A DNA stretch of 64,000 nucleotides from Epilithonimonas zeae (GCF_900141765.1 NZ_FSRK01000003.1:310001-374000); one strand, 5' to 3'; numbered from the stretch's first letter, positions 1-8,989 are shown. Notes: generated by a model from the letters alone, not told the origin. A program made the numbers and translations.

Positions 1-956
1 AAGGAACTTACACCGGAAATCCGGAGGAAGCTTTGAAGGCTTGTATTGCGACTTCCAAAAAAAGAAATTACGAAGGCATCGGCGAATACATCGATAAAGG
101 TTACATCTCTGCGGAGAAAAACGGGACATCGGTTTCCAACACTTTGGAATATGCTTATGACGATTGGGCCATTGCTCAAATCGCTAAGAAATTAGGCAAA
201 ACTGATATTTATAATGAATATCTGAAACGTTCCGAAAACTGGAAAAACGTTTTCGATAAATCGATTGGTTTTATGAGACCGAGATTATCTGACGGAAGTT
301 TCAAAAAAGAATTTGATTTGATGAGTACGCACGGACAAGGCTTTATCGAAGGAAATTCCTGGAATTACAGTTTCTTCGTTCCGCACAATCCTGAGGAATT
401 AATGAAAGTTATGGGTGGGAAAAAGAAATTCGGGGAAAATCTTGATGAATTATTTTCAATGCATTTGCCTGACGCGTTTTTTGCTGATACGGAAGATATT
501 ACTCGAGAAGGCATTATCGGCGGATATGTTCACGGAAACGAACCTGCGCATCACGTCGCTTATCTTTATAATGTTGCAGGACAACCTTGGAAAACGCAGG
601 CTCAAATCCGAAAAATCCTGACAATGCAATACAAAGCAAAACCAGATGGATTGGGCGGAAATGACGATTGCGGGCAGATGAGCGCGTGGTATATTTTCAG
701 CAGTTTGGGATTCTATCCTGTTTCGCCGGGTTCGGATGAATATTGGATTGGAAGTCCGAATATCGTCAATGCAAAACTGAATTTGGAGAACGGAAAAACT
801 TTTGAAATCGAAGCCAAAAATCAATCAGAGAAAAATATTTACATCGAAAGAATCGAGCTGAACGGAAAACCATTTGAAGGCTACAAATTGAAGCACGACG
901 ATATTATGAAAGGTGGAAAATTGGTTTTCTTTATGAATTATAAGCTGAAGAAATAA
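1..956 (+). CDS. GH92 family alpha-mannosidase, C-terminal part (5' end outside window)
   Basis: The reading frame is open from base 3 with no start of its own, so this is the last ~318 residues of a longer protein. The sequence matches the C-terminal catalytic region of glycoside hydrolase family 92, calcium-dependent exo-alpha-mannosidases that trim glycans and are usually exported in Bacteroidota. Family landmarks are NTLEYAYDDW near the start, the GNSWNYSFFVPHN stretch, and GGNDDCGQMSAWYIFSSLGF followed by YWIGSP. GH92 proteins usually have over 700 residues, so more than half lies upstream. A TTG inside the frame at 33 is not the start. The next gene follows after 45 bases with its own -7 element and no terminator between them. 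Confidence 0.93.
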   Translation, partial: GTYTGNPEEALKACIATSKKRNYEGIGEYIDKGYISAEKNGTSVSNTLEYAYDDWAIAQIAKKLGKTDIYNEYLKRSENWKNVFDKSIGFMRPRLSDGSFKKEFDLMSTHGQGFIEGNSWNYSFFVPHNPEELMKVMGGKKKFGENLDELFSMHLPDAFFADTEDITREGIIGGYVHGNEPAHHVAYLYNVAGQPWKTQAQIRKILTMQYKAKPDGLGGNDDCGQMSAWYIFSSLGFYPVSPGSDEYWIGSPNIVNAKLNLENGKTFEIEAKNQSEKNIYIERIELNGKPFEGYKLKHDDIMKGGKLVFFMNYKLKK

Positions 957-979
957 ATCGGATTCTTGTAATAATAGAT

Positions 980-987
980 TATTTTTG
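980..987 (+). promoter_or_regulatory. Putative -7 element of the flippase gene
   Basis: TATTTTTG matches the Bacteroidota -7 consensus TAnnTTTG and lies 14 bases before the TTG start at 1002. No TTG at the -33 position was found at the normal spacing, so this is a weak call. Confidence 0.4.
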
Positions 988-1001
988 CAAAAATTTTTGA
1001 A

Positions 1002-2459
1002 TTGAAGAAGCTTCTCGGACAAACTGCGCTTTATGGATTAACAACTGTGATTATCAGACTGTTTCCATTTGTAATTAATCCAATTATTACAAGAACTTTC
1101 GGTCCTACAGCCTATTCACCTTTTGCTGATTTTTATTCCGTAGCTGGCGTTATCGCTGTACTTTTGACGCACGGAATGGAAACCACATTTTTTCGCTTTG
1201 CCCTTGATGAGAAAGATGACAGAAAATTGATTTCGACTTCATTTTTCAGTGTTTTAACAGTAACATTAATCTATTTAATTTTCACATTACTTTACAGGCA
1301 ACCATTGGCGAATGCTTTTAAAACGCCTGACCAAGTAGATTTGCTGGCAATTCTTACTGTGACTTTAGCCTTGGATGCTTTTTGCGCAATGCCTTTTGTA
1401 ATGCTAAGGAAAAACGAACGACCATTAAAATATGCCGGAATCCGAATCACAAACGGAATTATAAATTTTCTTTTAGTTGTATTTTTCATCATCATTCTTC
1501 CAAAATATCCGGACGGAATTTTTGGGTTGAAATACAGTCCGGAGTTTGGAATCGGTTACGTTTTTGTCGCGAATCTGGTTGCAAGTGCTGTCACTTTTTT
1601 GATGCTGTCACAAGAATTACTAATCGCAAGGATAAAGCATTTCTCTTGGGAACTTTGGAAAAAAATGATCAAATATTCCTGGCCCATTACGATTGCCGGT
1701 TTAGCTGGAATCATCAACGAAACATTTGACAGACAGTTTCTTAAATTTCTTTTACCAGAAGAAATCGGAAGACACGAATTAGGCGTTTACGGTGGTGTTG
1801 CGAAGGTTGTGACTTTTGTTATTCTTTTTAGACAAGCTTATTCTTTAGGAATTGAACCTTTTTTCTTTAGTAATTCAAAAAACAAAAATGCCAATCAAAC
1901 TTATGTCAGATTAATGGATATTTTCATTGCAATCAACTGTCTGATTGTTTTGTTCCTATCTGTCAATCTCGACTGGATCGCAAAAGTTTACATCAACAAT
2001 CCGGAATATTACGAAGGTATTTCAATTCTTCCTATTCTGTTTTTTGCCAGCTTATTTTTAGGTATTTATCTTAACCTTTCGATTTGGTATAAATTGACTG
2101 ACAAAACGATTATCGGTGCATACATCTCTGCAATTGGCGTTTTAATAACCATAGCTATTAATTTTTATTTCATTCCAAAATATGGTTACTGGGCTTCGAC
2201 TTGGGCAACCATTGCGAGTTACTTTGCTATGATGGTTATCTCGTACATTTGGGGACATTACAAATACCCGATTCCTTACAATATTTATAAAAATATAACT
2301 GTGATTCTGATCACAATGGTAGTGTCTCTGGCATATTACCAATATTTAAAAGAAAACATTTGGTTAGGAAATGTTATATTTCTAATTTTGGCAACCTTCT
2401 TGCTAAGAAAGGAAAAATTAATTCCTGCTAAAATCCTTAACAAGTTAGGAATAAAGTAA
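1002..2459 (+). CDS. Polysaccharide/lipopolysaccharide flippase (Wzx/MATE-like), 485 aa
   Basis: A multi-spanning inner-membrane protein of the polysaccharide biosynthesis (Wzx/RfbX) family, which flips lipid-linked sugars across the membrane. Hydrophobic segments run through the whole length, about 12 to 14 helices. The N-terminus (KKLLGQTALYGLTTVIIRL, then NPIITRTFGPTAYSPFADFY) is typical of the flavobacterial members. The start is TTG at 1002; no in-frame ATG is nearby and the family N-terminus begins here. The sugar nucleotidyltransferase gene follows 52 bases later, which fits a role in surface polysaccharide assembly, although no glycosyltransferase is next to it. The transported substrate cannot be told from the sequence. 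Confidence 0.88.
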   Translation: MKKLLGQTALYGLTTVIIRLFPFVINPIITRTFGPTAYSPFADFYSVAGVIAVLLTHGMETTFFRFALDEKDDRKLISTSFFSVLTVTLIYLIFTLLYRQPLANAFKTPDQVDLLAILTVTLALDAFCAMPFVMLRKNERPLKYAGIRITNGIINFLLVVFFIIILPKYPDGIFGLKYSPEFGIGYVFVANLVASAVTFLMLSQELLIARIKHFSWELWKKMIKYSWPITIAGLAGIINETFDRQFLKFLLPEEIGRHELGVYGGVAKVVTFVILFRQAYSLGIEPFFFSNSKNKNANQTYVRLMDIFIAINCLIVLFLSVNLDWIAKVYINNPEYYEGISILPILFFASLFLGIYLNLSIWYKLTDKTIIGAYISAIGVLITIAINFYFIPKYGYWASTWATIASYFAMMVISYIWGHYKYPIPYNIYKNITVILITMVVSLAYYQYLKENIWLGNVIFLILATFLLRKEKLIPAKILNKLGIK

Positions 2460-2511
2460 CAACTCAAGATCACTATTAAAAAACTAATAGTCAACTATTT
2501 AAAAATAATTT

Positions 2512-3531
2512 ATGAAAATAATAGTTCCAATGGCTGGACGTGGATCCAGACTTAGACCACATACTCTTACGGTACCTAAACCGTTGATTCCAATTGCAGG
2601 AAAACCAATCGTACAAAGACTGGTTGAAGATATCGCAAAAGTAGCTAATGAACCAATCGAAGAGATCGCTTTCATCATTGGAGATTTTGGCCCGGAAGTA
2701 GAAGCTTCTCTAATCAAAGTTGCTGAAAATCTTGGTGCAAAAGGTAGCATATATGCTCAGAATGAACCACTTGGAACTGCTCATGCGATTAATTGCGCGA
2801 GAGAAAGTATGAGCGGACCCGTGATTATTGCATTTGCTGACACTCTTTTCCGTGCAGATTTCCATTTGGATACCAATGCAGATGGTGTAATTTGGGTAAA
2901 AAAAGTAGAAGATCCTTCAGCTTTCGGTGTTGTGAAATTGGATGATTATGGCTTCATTACAGATTTTGTAGAAAAACCCAAAGAATACGTTTCTGATTTG
3001 GCAATTATTGGTATCTATTATTTCAATTCTGCTGAAAAATTGATGGCAGAAATTGACCATATCATGGATAACAATATTATGGAAGGTGGCGAATACCAGT
3101 TGACAACAGCATTAGAAAATCTTAGAGCAAAAGGCGCTAAATTCTCTCTTGGGAAAGTGGATGACTGGATGGATTGTGGAAACAAAAACGCAACCGTTGA
3201 AACCAACAGCAAAATTCTGGAATACGAAAAAGAATGTATGGCGACTTATCCAGATTCTGCAGAGATTGAAAATTGTATGATTATTCCGCCTTGCTTTATC
3301 GGAGAAAATGTGAAAATTTCTAATTCGAAAATTGGACCTAACGTTTCTCTGGGAAAAAACACAGTCGTTATCAATTCTAATATTGATAATTCATTAATTC
3401 AGGAGGATACAATTATCGACCACGGAAATTTAAGCAACTCTATGATTGGTAATTCTGCCAAATATTTTGGAGTAGCAAGAGAGATTTCTTTAGGAGATTA
3501 TTCAGTTTTGGATTTCCTTTCAAAGGATTAA
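2512..3531 (+). CDS. Sugar-1-phosphate nucleotidyltransferase with left-handed beta-helix tail, 339 aa
   Basis: An NTP-transferase of the RmlA/GlmU-type fold that makes NDP-sugars from sugar-1-phosphates. The nucleotide-binding signature GRGSRLRPHT is at residues 9-18 and PKPLIPIAGKP at 22-32. A second conserved block is VEKPKEY near residue 145. From about residue 250 the sequence turns into hexapeptide-like turns (CFIGENVKISNSKIGPNVSL, then further I/V-rich repeats), which points to a left-handed beta-helix. This two-part layout resembles glucose-1-phosphate thymidylyltransferase-like or GlmU-like proteins, but the nucleotide and sugar cannot be assigned. It follows the flippase gene and ends at a strong terminator. 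Confidence 0.88.
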   Translation: MKIIVPMAGRGSRLRPHTLTVPKPLIPIAGKPIVQRLVEDIAKVANEPIEEIAFIIGDFGPEVEASLIKVAENLGAKGSIYAQNEPLGTAHAINCARESMSGPVIIAFADTLFRADFHLDTNADGVIWVKKVEDPSAFGVVKLDDYGFITDFVEKPKEYVSDLAIIGIYYFNSAEKLMAEIDHIMDNNIMEGGEYQLTTALENLRAKGAKFSLGKVDDWMDCGNKNATVETNSKILEYEKECMATYPDSAEIENCMIIPPCFIGENVKISNSKIGPNVSLGKNTVVINSNIDNSLIQEDTIIDHGNLSNSMIGNSAKYFGVAREISLGDYSVLDFLSKD

Positions 3532-3549
3532 TTCAACATTAATTATAGT

Positions 3550-3588
3550 ACAAACTTTGTCAGATATCTGGCAAAGTTTGTTATTTTA
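3550..3588 (+). terminator. Intrinsic terminator after the nucleotidyltransferase gene
   Basis: A near-perfect palindrome: ACAAACTTTG at 3550-3559 pairs with CAAAGTTTGT at 3572-3581, with CAGATATCTG between, itself a palindrome. A T-rich tract follows. Confidence 0.8.
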
Positions 3589-3659
3589 TTTAACTAAGTT
3601 TTTAGAAATATTAATTCTTTTTTGGCGTTAATATTGTTAGATTCATTCGAAAAAAATTT

Positions 3660-4460
3660 ATGAAATCATATTTTCAAATCATATTTTCAGCTTTATTGGT
3701 TACATCTTGTAGTGTTCAAAAGAAACAAACTCAAGAGCAACCAGTTAGCACAACAAAACCTATTGAAAACAACTCTCAGTTTTTCTCTACAATAGAAAAA
3801 AAATCAACTTTTGATGCTGTTAAAATCAACAGTAAAATTGATGCAAGAACAGGTTCTTTCATTCCAACTTTGGACGCTGTAATCTATGTAGAAAATGGAC
3901 AGAAAGTTTGGATGAATCTTACAGCAGTCATTTTGCAAGCTGCCAGAGGCGTTGCAACACCAGAAGGTATCAAAGGTTATTATAAATTGGACAAAACTTA
4001 TATTGATTCAGATTTTGGTTATCTTAACAAACTTCTGAATGTTAATTTCATTGATTATAACGCTTTACAGAATTTGCTTCTTGGTAAAACTTTCATCCCA
4101 GTCTCAGAAAAGAATTATAATTTGACACCGGATATTTCTGGATTCATATTAAAATCCAAAGAGACTCAAAAAATTACTGAAAATGGTAAAACTACAGAGT
4201 ACAATATCAAATTAGGTTATGATCAGGATTTAAATTTAAATCACGTTCTTTTAACAAATCCAGCTAACAATAATCAACTCGAAATTACTTATTCTAACAG
4301 GATAATTTTGAACAATGAGAGCTTTCCAAAAAATGTTAAAATAATTATAAAAGCTAATAAAACTGACGAAATATTAATTGAAAATACGAAATTTGATTTT
4401 TCCCGGATGGAAACTACTTATTCCGTTCCTGCCAATTATACTAAGACAGAGATCAAATGA
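3660..4460 (+). CDS. DUF4292 family lipoprotein, 266 aa
   Basis: A putative periplasmic or outer-membrane lipoprotein of the DUF4292 family, which is widespread in Bacteroidota and has no settled function. The N-terminus is a lipoprotein signal (IIFSALLVTSC; lipid Cys at residue 17) followed by SVQKK, without the acidic surface-export signal, so it probably stays on the periplasmic side. The body is beta-rich and resembles the LolA/outer-membrane lipoprotein-carrier fold in general character (my inference). It overlaps the EnvC-like gene by four bases (ATGA), so the two are translationally coupled. That coupling suggests a shared role in envelope maintenance. Confidence 0.8.
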   Translation: MKSYFQIIFSALLVTSCSVQKKQTQEQPVSTTKPIENNSQFFSTIEKKSTFDAVKINSKIDARTGSFIPTLDAVIYVENGQKVWMNLTAVILQAARGVATPEGIKGYYKLDKTYIDSDFGYLNKLLNVNFIDYNALQNLLLGKTFIPVSEKNYNLTPDISGFILKSKETQKITENGKTTEYNIKLGYDQDLNLNHVLLTNPANNNQLEITYSNRIILNNESFPKNVKIIIKANKTDEILIENTKFDFSRMETTYSVPANYTKTEIK

Positions 4461-5992
4461 TTAAGAAATTAAGCTTTTTTATAAGTATCATCCTTTTCGG
4501 AAGCGTTTTTGGACAAAAAGATAAAGAGGTTCTGCAAAAACAAAATGCAGACCTTAAAAAACAAATTTCTTCCATCAATGCTTCTTTGAATCAAACTAAA
4601 CAAGAATCCAAACTTTCTATCTCCTACTTAAATGCAGTGAATCAAAAGATTACACTGAGAGAAAAGGTTTACACCAATACCCAGAAAGAAAAAAGATTCA
4701 TAGAAGATGATATCTACAAACGTCAGCTGGAAATCAACAAAAATAATCGTGAGTTAGAAGTTCTGCGTAAAAACTATGCTGAAATTCTAGTAAAAGCGTA
4801 CAAAACAAAAGGTGTTCAAAACAAAGTAACCTTCATACTTTCATCTAAAAATGTTGGAGAAGCACTTAGTAGGGTTGAATATCTCAAAAGATACTCTGAA
4901 TATCAAGACAAGAAAGCCGCTGAAATCACAAATAAAGCAACCCAAATCAAAAGAAACATCGCATTGAAGAAAAAATCGATGTCTGAAAAGGATAATCTTT
5001 TGATAGCTCAGAAAAAAGATCTTGCCACTATAGAAATCGAAAGAAAACAAAAGCAGGATCTCCTTAATGAATTTAAAAAGAATGAAGCTAGATTAACAGC
5101 TGAACTTAGACAAAAACAAGCTCAATCCAAAGACTTAGAACGCCAGATCAGAAATATCATTGCTGAGGAAATCAGACTTGCTAAAGCAAAAGAAGAAGCA
5201 GAAAGAAAAGCGGAAGCAGAAAGAAAAAGATTAGCCGATATAGCTGCTAAAAAAGAAAAAGAAAGAATCGAGGCTGAAAACAGAGCTAGACTAGCAGCTG
5301 CAGAAGCAGAAAGAAAAAGAGCAGAAACAGAATCAAAAAAAGCAACTGAACTAGCGGCTAAAAGAATTGAAGAAGAAAGAAAATTAGCCGAATCTAATAA
5401 AACGGCTGAGCGAAAAGCGGCTGCTGAAAAAGCAACCAGAGACGCAGCTGAAAGAGCAAAAGCAGCATCTGAAAAACTGGCTGCTGCAAAAGCTAATGAA
5501 GATGCCATCAACAAAAGAAATGAAGATGCAAAAGATGAAGCTGAGAAAAAAGTAATGAAAAGTTACGGCGTTGGCTCTACTGTAGGAAGTAATTTTGCAG
5601 ATAATAAAGGACATATTGCTTTCCCTGTTGAGAGAGGAAGCGTAACACACCGTTTCGGACGACAGCCACATCCTGTTTTCAAAAATATTGTAGAAGAAAA
5701 TATCGGAATCAAAATTGCAGTTGCTAAAGGAACTAAAGCTAGATGTGTTTTCCCTGGGGTTGTTTCCAGCATCCAATCTATCAACGGAAGCAGAACGGTT
5801 GTTGTGAAACATGGGAACTATTTTACAGTTTACTCTAATCTAGCATCAACATTGGTAAAAGCTAATCAACAGGTTTCTGCTGGAACTTTAATTGGTGAAG
5901 TTGGCAGTGATTTTGATGAATCTATAACATTGGATTTCCAAATCTGGAGTGGAGAAAATCCAGTAGACCCATTGGGTTGGGTTTCGTATTAA
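4457..5992 (+). CDS. EnvC-like murein hydrolase activator, degenerate LytM/M23 domain, 511 aa
   Basis: An exported protein (signal peptide at residues 1-19, ending VFGQ) with long coiled coils at about 20-240, an Ala/Glu/Lys/Arg-rich helical stretch at 240-370, and a C-terminal LytM (peptidase M23) domain at about 385-511. This is the architecture of EnvC, which activates cell-wall amidases during division. The zinc ligands of active M23 peptidases look replaced: the second histidine and the aspartate are Asn and Lys (EENIGIKIAV), the HxH-type motif reads YSNL, and the last block reads LDFQIW. It is therefore probably a non-catalytic activator. It overlaps the DUF4292 gene upstream, and tatA follows 30 bases later with its own promoter. 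Confidence 0.88.
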   Translation: MIKKLSFFISIILFGSVFGQKDKEVLQKQNADLKKQISSINASLNQTKQESKLSISYLNAVNQKITLREKVYTNTQKEKRFIEDDIYKRQLEINKNNRELEVLRKNYAEILVKAYKTKGVQNKVTFILSSKNVGEALSRVEYLKRYSEYQDKKAAEITNKATQIKRNIALKKKSMSEKDNLLIAQKKDLATIEIERKQKQDLLNEFKKNEARLTAELRQKQAQSKDLERQIRNIIAEEIRLAKAKEEAERKAEAERKRLADIAAKKEKERIEAENRARLAAAEAERKRAETESKKATELAAKRIEEERKLAESNKTAERKAAAEKATRDAAERAKAASEKLAAAKANEDAINKRNEDAKDEAEKKVMKSYGVGSTVGSNFADNKGHIAFPVERGSVTHRFGRQPHPVFKNIVEENIGIKIAVAKGTKARCVFPGVVSSIQSINGSRTVVVKHGNYFTVYSNLASTLVKANQQVSAGTLIGEVGSDFDESITLDFQIWSGENPVDPLGWVSY

Positions 5993-6009
5993 AAAATACT
6001 TTAACTTTG
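5977..6009 (+). promoter_or_regulatory. Putative tatA promoter
   Basis: TTG at 5977-5979 and TAACTTTG at 6002-6009 with 22 bases between fit the Bacteroidota TTG-N17-23-TAnnTTTG pattern. The -33 part lies inside the end of the EnvC-like gene. Confidence 0.55.
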
Positions 6010-6022
6010 TAAAAAAATTGAA

Positions 6023-6229
6023 ATGACAATATCCACAGTTATATTAAGTCTTTCTTGGCAACATATATTAATTGTTGCTTTGATATTACTTTTATTATTC
6101 GGAGGTAAAAAAATCCCTGAATTAATGAAAGGTTTAGGCTCAGGTATCAAGGAGTTTAAAGATGCTGTTAAGGATGAAGATAAAAAAAACAATTCTTCAT
6201 CATCTGACAATTCAAACAACCCTTCTTAA
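6023..6229 (+). CDS. tatA: Sec-independent protein translocase subunit TatA, 68 aa
   Basis: A small Tat-pathway membrane subunit that helps carry folded proteins across the inner membrane. It has one transmembrane helix at about residues 13-26, then the conserved hinge FGGKKIPEL and an amphipathic helix ([15 protein letters not shown]), ending in an Asn/Ser/Asp-rich tail. The length is at the short end for TatA/TatE. tatC is not in the window. It sits between the EnvC-like and DUF4254 genes, with 15 bases to the latter. Confidence 0.93.
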   Translation: MTISTVILSLSWQHILIVALILLLLFGGKKIPELMKGLGSGIKEFKDAVKDEDKKNNSSSSDNSNNPS

Positions 6230-6244
6230 AAAAAGAATTTTTAA

Positions 6245-6859
6245 ATGAGTTTAACAGAAAAAGCATGGGAAATCTTTAACCAATCAGTTAAAGATTATCA
6301 CATAAAAGATGACGTTAATTCAGAAGAAATCAATCCATTCCAAGCTAATAGTTTGGAATGGATTTTGTATTCAAAAAACTGGATTGATACCGTTCAATGG
6401 CATTTGGAAGATATTATTCGAGAAGAAGATATTGACCCGATAGAGGCTTTAAAAATAAAAAGAAGGATTGATAAACTCAATCAAAAAAGAACAGATCTTG
6501 TTGAGCAAATCGACTTTTGGTTCTATAAAAATTTTGAGACCATTACTCCCAATTCTGATGCCAGAATCAACAGCGAAACGCCAGCTTGGTCTATCGATAG
6601 GTTTTCTATTTTATCTTTGAAAATTTATCATATGTCTATAGAAGCTTCTCGGGAAGATGCTTCTGAAGAACATAAACTACAATGTTCTCAAAAACTGCAA
6701 ATCCTTTTGGAACAACATAAAGATTTGTCAACAGCTATAGATCAGCTGCTTTCTGATATAGAGAATGGTAAAGTTAAGATGAAACTTTACAAACAAATGA
6801 AGATGTATAATGATGAAAGTCTTAACCCAATCCTGTATCAAAAAATGCAGAAAAAATGA
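6245..6859 (+). CDS. DUF4254 family protein, 204 aa
   Basis: A soluble, helix-rich protein with no signal peptide, matching the DUF4254 family found mostly in Bacteroidota. Trp and acidic residues are frequent in the first half (NSLEWILYSKNWIDTVQWH). Its function is unknown. The last codon and stop overlap the ATG of the next gene (ATGA at 6856-6859), so expression of the two is coupled. Confidence 0.75.
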   Translation: MSLTEKAWEIFNQSVKDYHIKDDVNSEEINPFQANSLEWILYSKNWIDTVQWHLEDIIREEDIDPIEALKIKRRIDKLNQKRTDLVEQIDFWFYKNFETITPNSDARINSETPAWSIDRFSILSLKIYHMSIEASREDASEEHKLQCSQKLQILLEQHKDLSTAIDQLLSDIENGKVKMKLYKQMKMYNDESLNPILYQKMQKK

Positions 6860-7317
6860 AAAGTTTTTTTAAACTTTTAACGACAATATTCATTATCAAT
6901 GTTGCTGGTTCTTGCTCTACAAGTTCGGCAGCGTCAGAAGAATTGCATGGTGATTCTTTATCAGATACCTATGCATATCTTACTCCTGAAGCAATTGTTT
7001 ATGCTTCCTCAATTTCAAATTTAGTTTCCACTTTTCCAAAATTCAGAAACGATGCTGTAAACAGAGAAGTTGGAGTTTTGAAAAATTCTCTTACAGATTA
7101 CTTAACGGCAATTCGCAATTTCAATCAATCTGATAAACACAGATCATTGGAAGGATTTGAAAAAGCGTACAAAAAAATTCAGAAACTTAGAAAGTTTTTG
7201 ATTACAGACGATGACGAAGTTCTGAACAGATATATGGTTAAAATAAAAACCAATATGAATCTCTTGGAAGCCTCTCTCAATAAAAATATGGAGACTACTT
7301 CTATGTCTTCCAATTAA
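6856..7317 (+). CDS. Small predicted lipoprotein, 153 aa
   Basis: I do not recognise this family. The N-terminus is hydrophobic and ends in AGSCSTSS, a plausible lipobox with Cys at residue 20. The rest is helical and charged (LRNFNQ..., KAYKKIQKLRKFL), with no cysteines after the lipobox. It overlaps the DUF4254 gene by four bases and precedes ribA by 15 bases, so all three may share a transcript. No acidic export signal follows the Cys, so a periplasmic-facing lipoprotein is likely. Confidence 0.65.
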   Translation: MKSFFKLLTTIFIINVAGSCSTSSAASEELHGDSLSDTYAYLTPEAIVYASSISNLVSTFPKFRNDAVNREVGVLKNSLTDYLTAIRNFNQSDKHRSLEGFEKAYKKIQKLRKFLITDDDEVLNRYMVKIKTNMNLLEASLNKNMETTSMSSN

Positions 7318-7332
7318 TTACACTAATATTCG

Positions 7333-7926
7333 ATGTTAAATATACAAGCACAAGCGAATGTTCCCACAGAATTTGGGAAGTTCAAAATGATGGCTTTTTC
7401 CGAGGACGATAAAAACTGGATGCCACATATGGCTCTTATAGCTGAAAATACGGATTTAGAAAAACCTGTTAATGTTAGAATTCATTCTGAGTGTATCACT
7501 GGCGAAGTTTTTCATTCACAAAAATGTGAATGTGGGCAGCAGCTCAATTCCGCAATGCAATATATGCAGGAAAATGGAGGAATAATTATTTATCTTAGGC
7601 AGGAAGGCAGAAACATCGGAATCATTAATAAACTGAAAGCTTATGCGCTTCAGGAAAAAGGTTTTGATACTGTTCAGGCTAATTTGGAATTAGGATTGCC
7701 TGCAGATGACAGAGATTTTGGAATCGCAATAGAAATGCTTGAAAAAATCGGAATCAAATCTTTGAATTTAATGACTAATAATCCGGAGAAAATTCAGATT
7801 ATAAAAGATAGCAGAATTAATTTCAATTCCAGAATTCCGCTTCAAATCAAATCGAATGAATCCAGCGCTTCTTATCTAAAAACTAAAAAAGATTTCTTCG
7901 GACATCTTTTGGATGACGAAAATTAA
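7333..7926 (+). CDS. ribA: GTP cyclohydrolase II, 197 aa
   Basis: Catalyses the first step of riboflavin synthesis, opening GTP to a diaminopyrimidine with release of formate. The zinc site is visible as C54, C65 and C67 in the CITGEVFHSQKCEC segment, and the catalytic region as YLRQEGRNIGIINKLKAYAL near residues 87-106. The length fits a stand-alone RibA without the RibB (DHBP synthase) domain that is fused to it in many bacteria. A strong bidirectional terminator follows, separating it from the convergent HU gene. Confidence 0.95.
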   Translation: MLNIQAQANVPTEFGKFKMMAFSEDDKNWMPHMALIAENTDLEKPVNVRIHSECITGEVFHSQKCECGQQLNSAMQYMQENGGIIIYLRQEGRNIGIINKLKAYALQEKGFDTVQANLELGLPADDRDFGIAIEMLEKIGIKSLNLMTNNPEKIQIIKDSRINFNSRIPLQIKSNESSASYLKTKKDFFGHLLDDEN

Positions 7927-7950
7927 AAATCTTTAATTTATAAAAACAAA

Positions 7951-7978
7951 AAAACCCGTCTTAGACGGGTTTTTTATT
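7951..7978. terminator. Bidirectional terminator between ribA and HU
   Basis: AAAACCCGTC and GACGGGTTTT form a ten-pair stem with a TTA loop, flanked by A-runs on one side and T-runs on the other. It can serve both convergent genes. Confidence 0.9.
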
Positions 7979-7996
7979 TGATAAACTCAAATAAAA

Positions 7997-8296
7997 TTAT
8001 TTTTTCTTTCCTTTTGCAGGACCAGCAACCGCAGTAGCCAAATCAGCACCAGCTTTAAATTTAGCAACTGTTTTTGCTGCAATTTGGATTGGTTTTTTAG
8101 TTGCAGGATTGATACCTTGTCTAGCAGCTCTTTCAGATACTGAGAAAGTTCCAAAACCTACTAGAGATACTTTACCATCTTTTTTCTTAAGCGTTTCTGT
8201 TACATTAGCAACAAAAGATTCCAAAGCTTTTTTTGCAGCAGCTTTTGTGATTTCTGCATCCTTCGCGATAGCGTCGATTAATTCAGACTTGTTCAT
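7997..8296 (-). CDS. HU family DNA-binding protein, 99 aa
   Basis: A histone-like nucleoid protein that bends DNA as a dimer. The N-terminal helices ([11 protein letters not shown]) and the DNA-binding arm region [20 protein letters not shown] with KKPIQI are those of HU. It is about nine residues longer than HU of 90 residues because of a Gly/Lys tail (GPAKGKKK). A good promoter lies upstream on the same strand. A second HU/IHF paralogue is at 22153-22443. Confidence 0.95.
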   Translation of the reverse strand: MNKSELIDAIAKDAEITKAAAKKALESFVANVTETLKKKDGKVSLVGFGTFSVSERAARQGINPATKKPIQIAAKTVAKFKAGADLATAVAGPAKGKKK

Positions 8297-8328
8297 AATA
8301 TTTATTAATTAAAGTTATGTTGTTATAG

Positions 8329-8358
8329 CAAATATAAGACAATTTTGATATCACGCAA
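8329..8358 (-). promoter_or_regulatory. Promoter of the HU gene
   Basis: Read on the minus strand, TTG (8356-8358) is followed after 19 bases by TATATTTG (8329-8336), matching both boxes and the spacing of the Bacteroidota consensus. The start codon is 33 bases further on. Confidence 0.7.
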
Positions 8359-8612
8359 ATATTTTTATAAAATTTAGTGAAAAATATATCTTTTATTTTA
8401 TTATAATGAATTTTTATTAAAATCAATGTTAACGAAAACACACGTTTTAACATAGTCCGTATTTGATGATTTGCCACTATTAATCAACAATTGAGCCAAA
8501 ATACAATGAGTAATATCAGTATTCATAAATCCATAATAATTGGTATTTATTTTGCGAGGTTTTATATTGACTTTTTGAATATAAATTTTTTCAAACTTTT
8601 ATTTATTTAGCG
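8359..8612. other. AT-rich gap between divergent HU and panD genes
   Basis: About 330 bases separate the two start codons. Apart from the HU promoter and the panD -7 element I see only AT-rich sequence and no credible coding region. Short self-complementary pieces (around 8429-8452) are too weak to call. Confidence 0.5.
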
Positions 8613-8620
8613 TAAATTTG
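8613..8620 (+). promoter_or_regulatory. -7 element of panD, five bases before the ATG
   Basis: TAAATTTG matches TAnnTTTG exactly. The G is only five bases from the ATG at 8626, so a transcript starting a few bases after the element would have almost no leader. No clear TTG is present at the -33 position. Confidence 0.6.
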
Positions 8621-8625
8621 CACCT

Positions 8626-8976
8626 ATGTTTATCGAAGTTTTTAAATCGAAAATCCACAGAGTCCGTGTCACAGCTTCGGATCTTGATTATATTGGGAGT
8701 ATCACTATTGATGAAGACCTTATAGAAGCGGCCGGTTTGATTGTAGGCGAAAGAGTTTACATCGTGAATGTGAATAACGGCGAGCGCTTTGACACTTATG
8801 TGATTAAGGGAAAAAGAAAATCTGGTGAAATCTGTCTGAATGGACCAGCTGCAAGAAAAGTTCAAAAAGGTGACATTATCATCATCATTGCTTATGCACA
8901 AATGAGTCCTGAGGAAGCTAAAGATTTTCAACCAAAAATCGTTTTTCCAGACGAAAAGACCAATCTTCTAACATAA
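8626..8976 (+). CDS. panD: Aspartate 1-decarboxylase, 116 aa
   Basis: Makes beta-alanine from aspartate for pantothenate and coenzyme A. PanD is a self-processing enzyme: cleavage between G24 and S25 (DYIGSIT) creates the pyruvoyl cofactor at the new N-terminus. Other family landmarks are the N-terminal [10 protein letters not shown], the [17 protein letters not shown] segment and NGPAARKV. The length is normal. The flippase-like gene follows 13 bases later, probably on the same transcript. Confidence 0.95.
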   Translation: MFIEVFKSKIHRVRVTASDLDYIGSITIDEDLIEAAGLIVGERVYIVNVNNGERFDTYVIKGKRKSGEICLNGPAARKVQKGDIIIIIAYAQMSPEEAKDFQPKIVFPDEKTNLLT

Positions 8977-8989
8977 CTCCTCAGCTATT

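Noticed and set aside
5122-5514. Long Ala/Ser/Phe-rich frame antisense to the EnvC-like gene
   Set aside because: It mirrors the Lys/Glu/Ala-rich coiled-coil codons of the gene on the other strand; low-complexity antisense frames are expected there.
8359-8612. Possible small RNA or gene between HU and panD
   Set aside because: Only weak inverted repeats and no -7 element beyond those assigned; composition is plain AT-rich.
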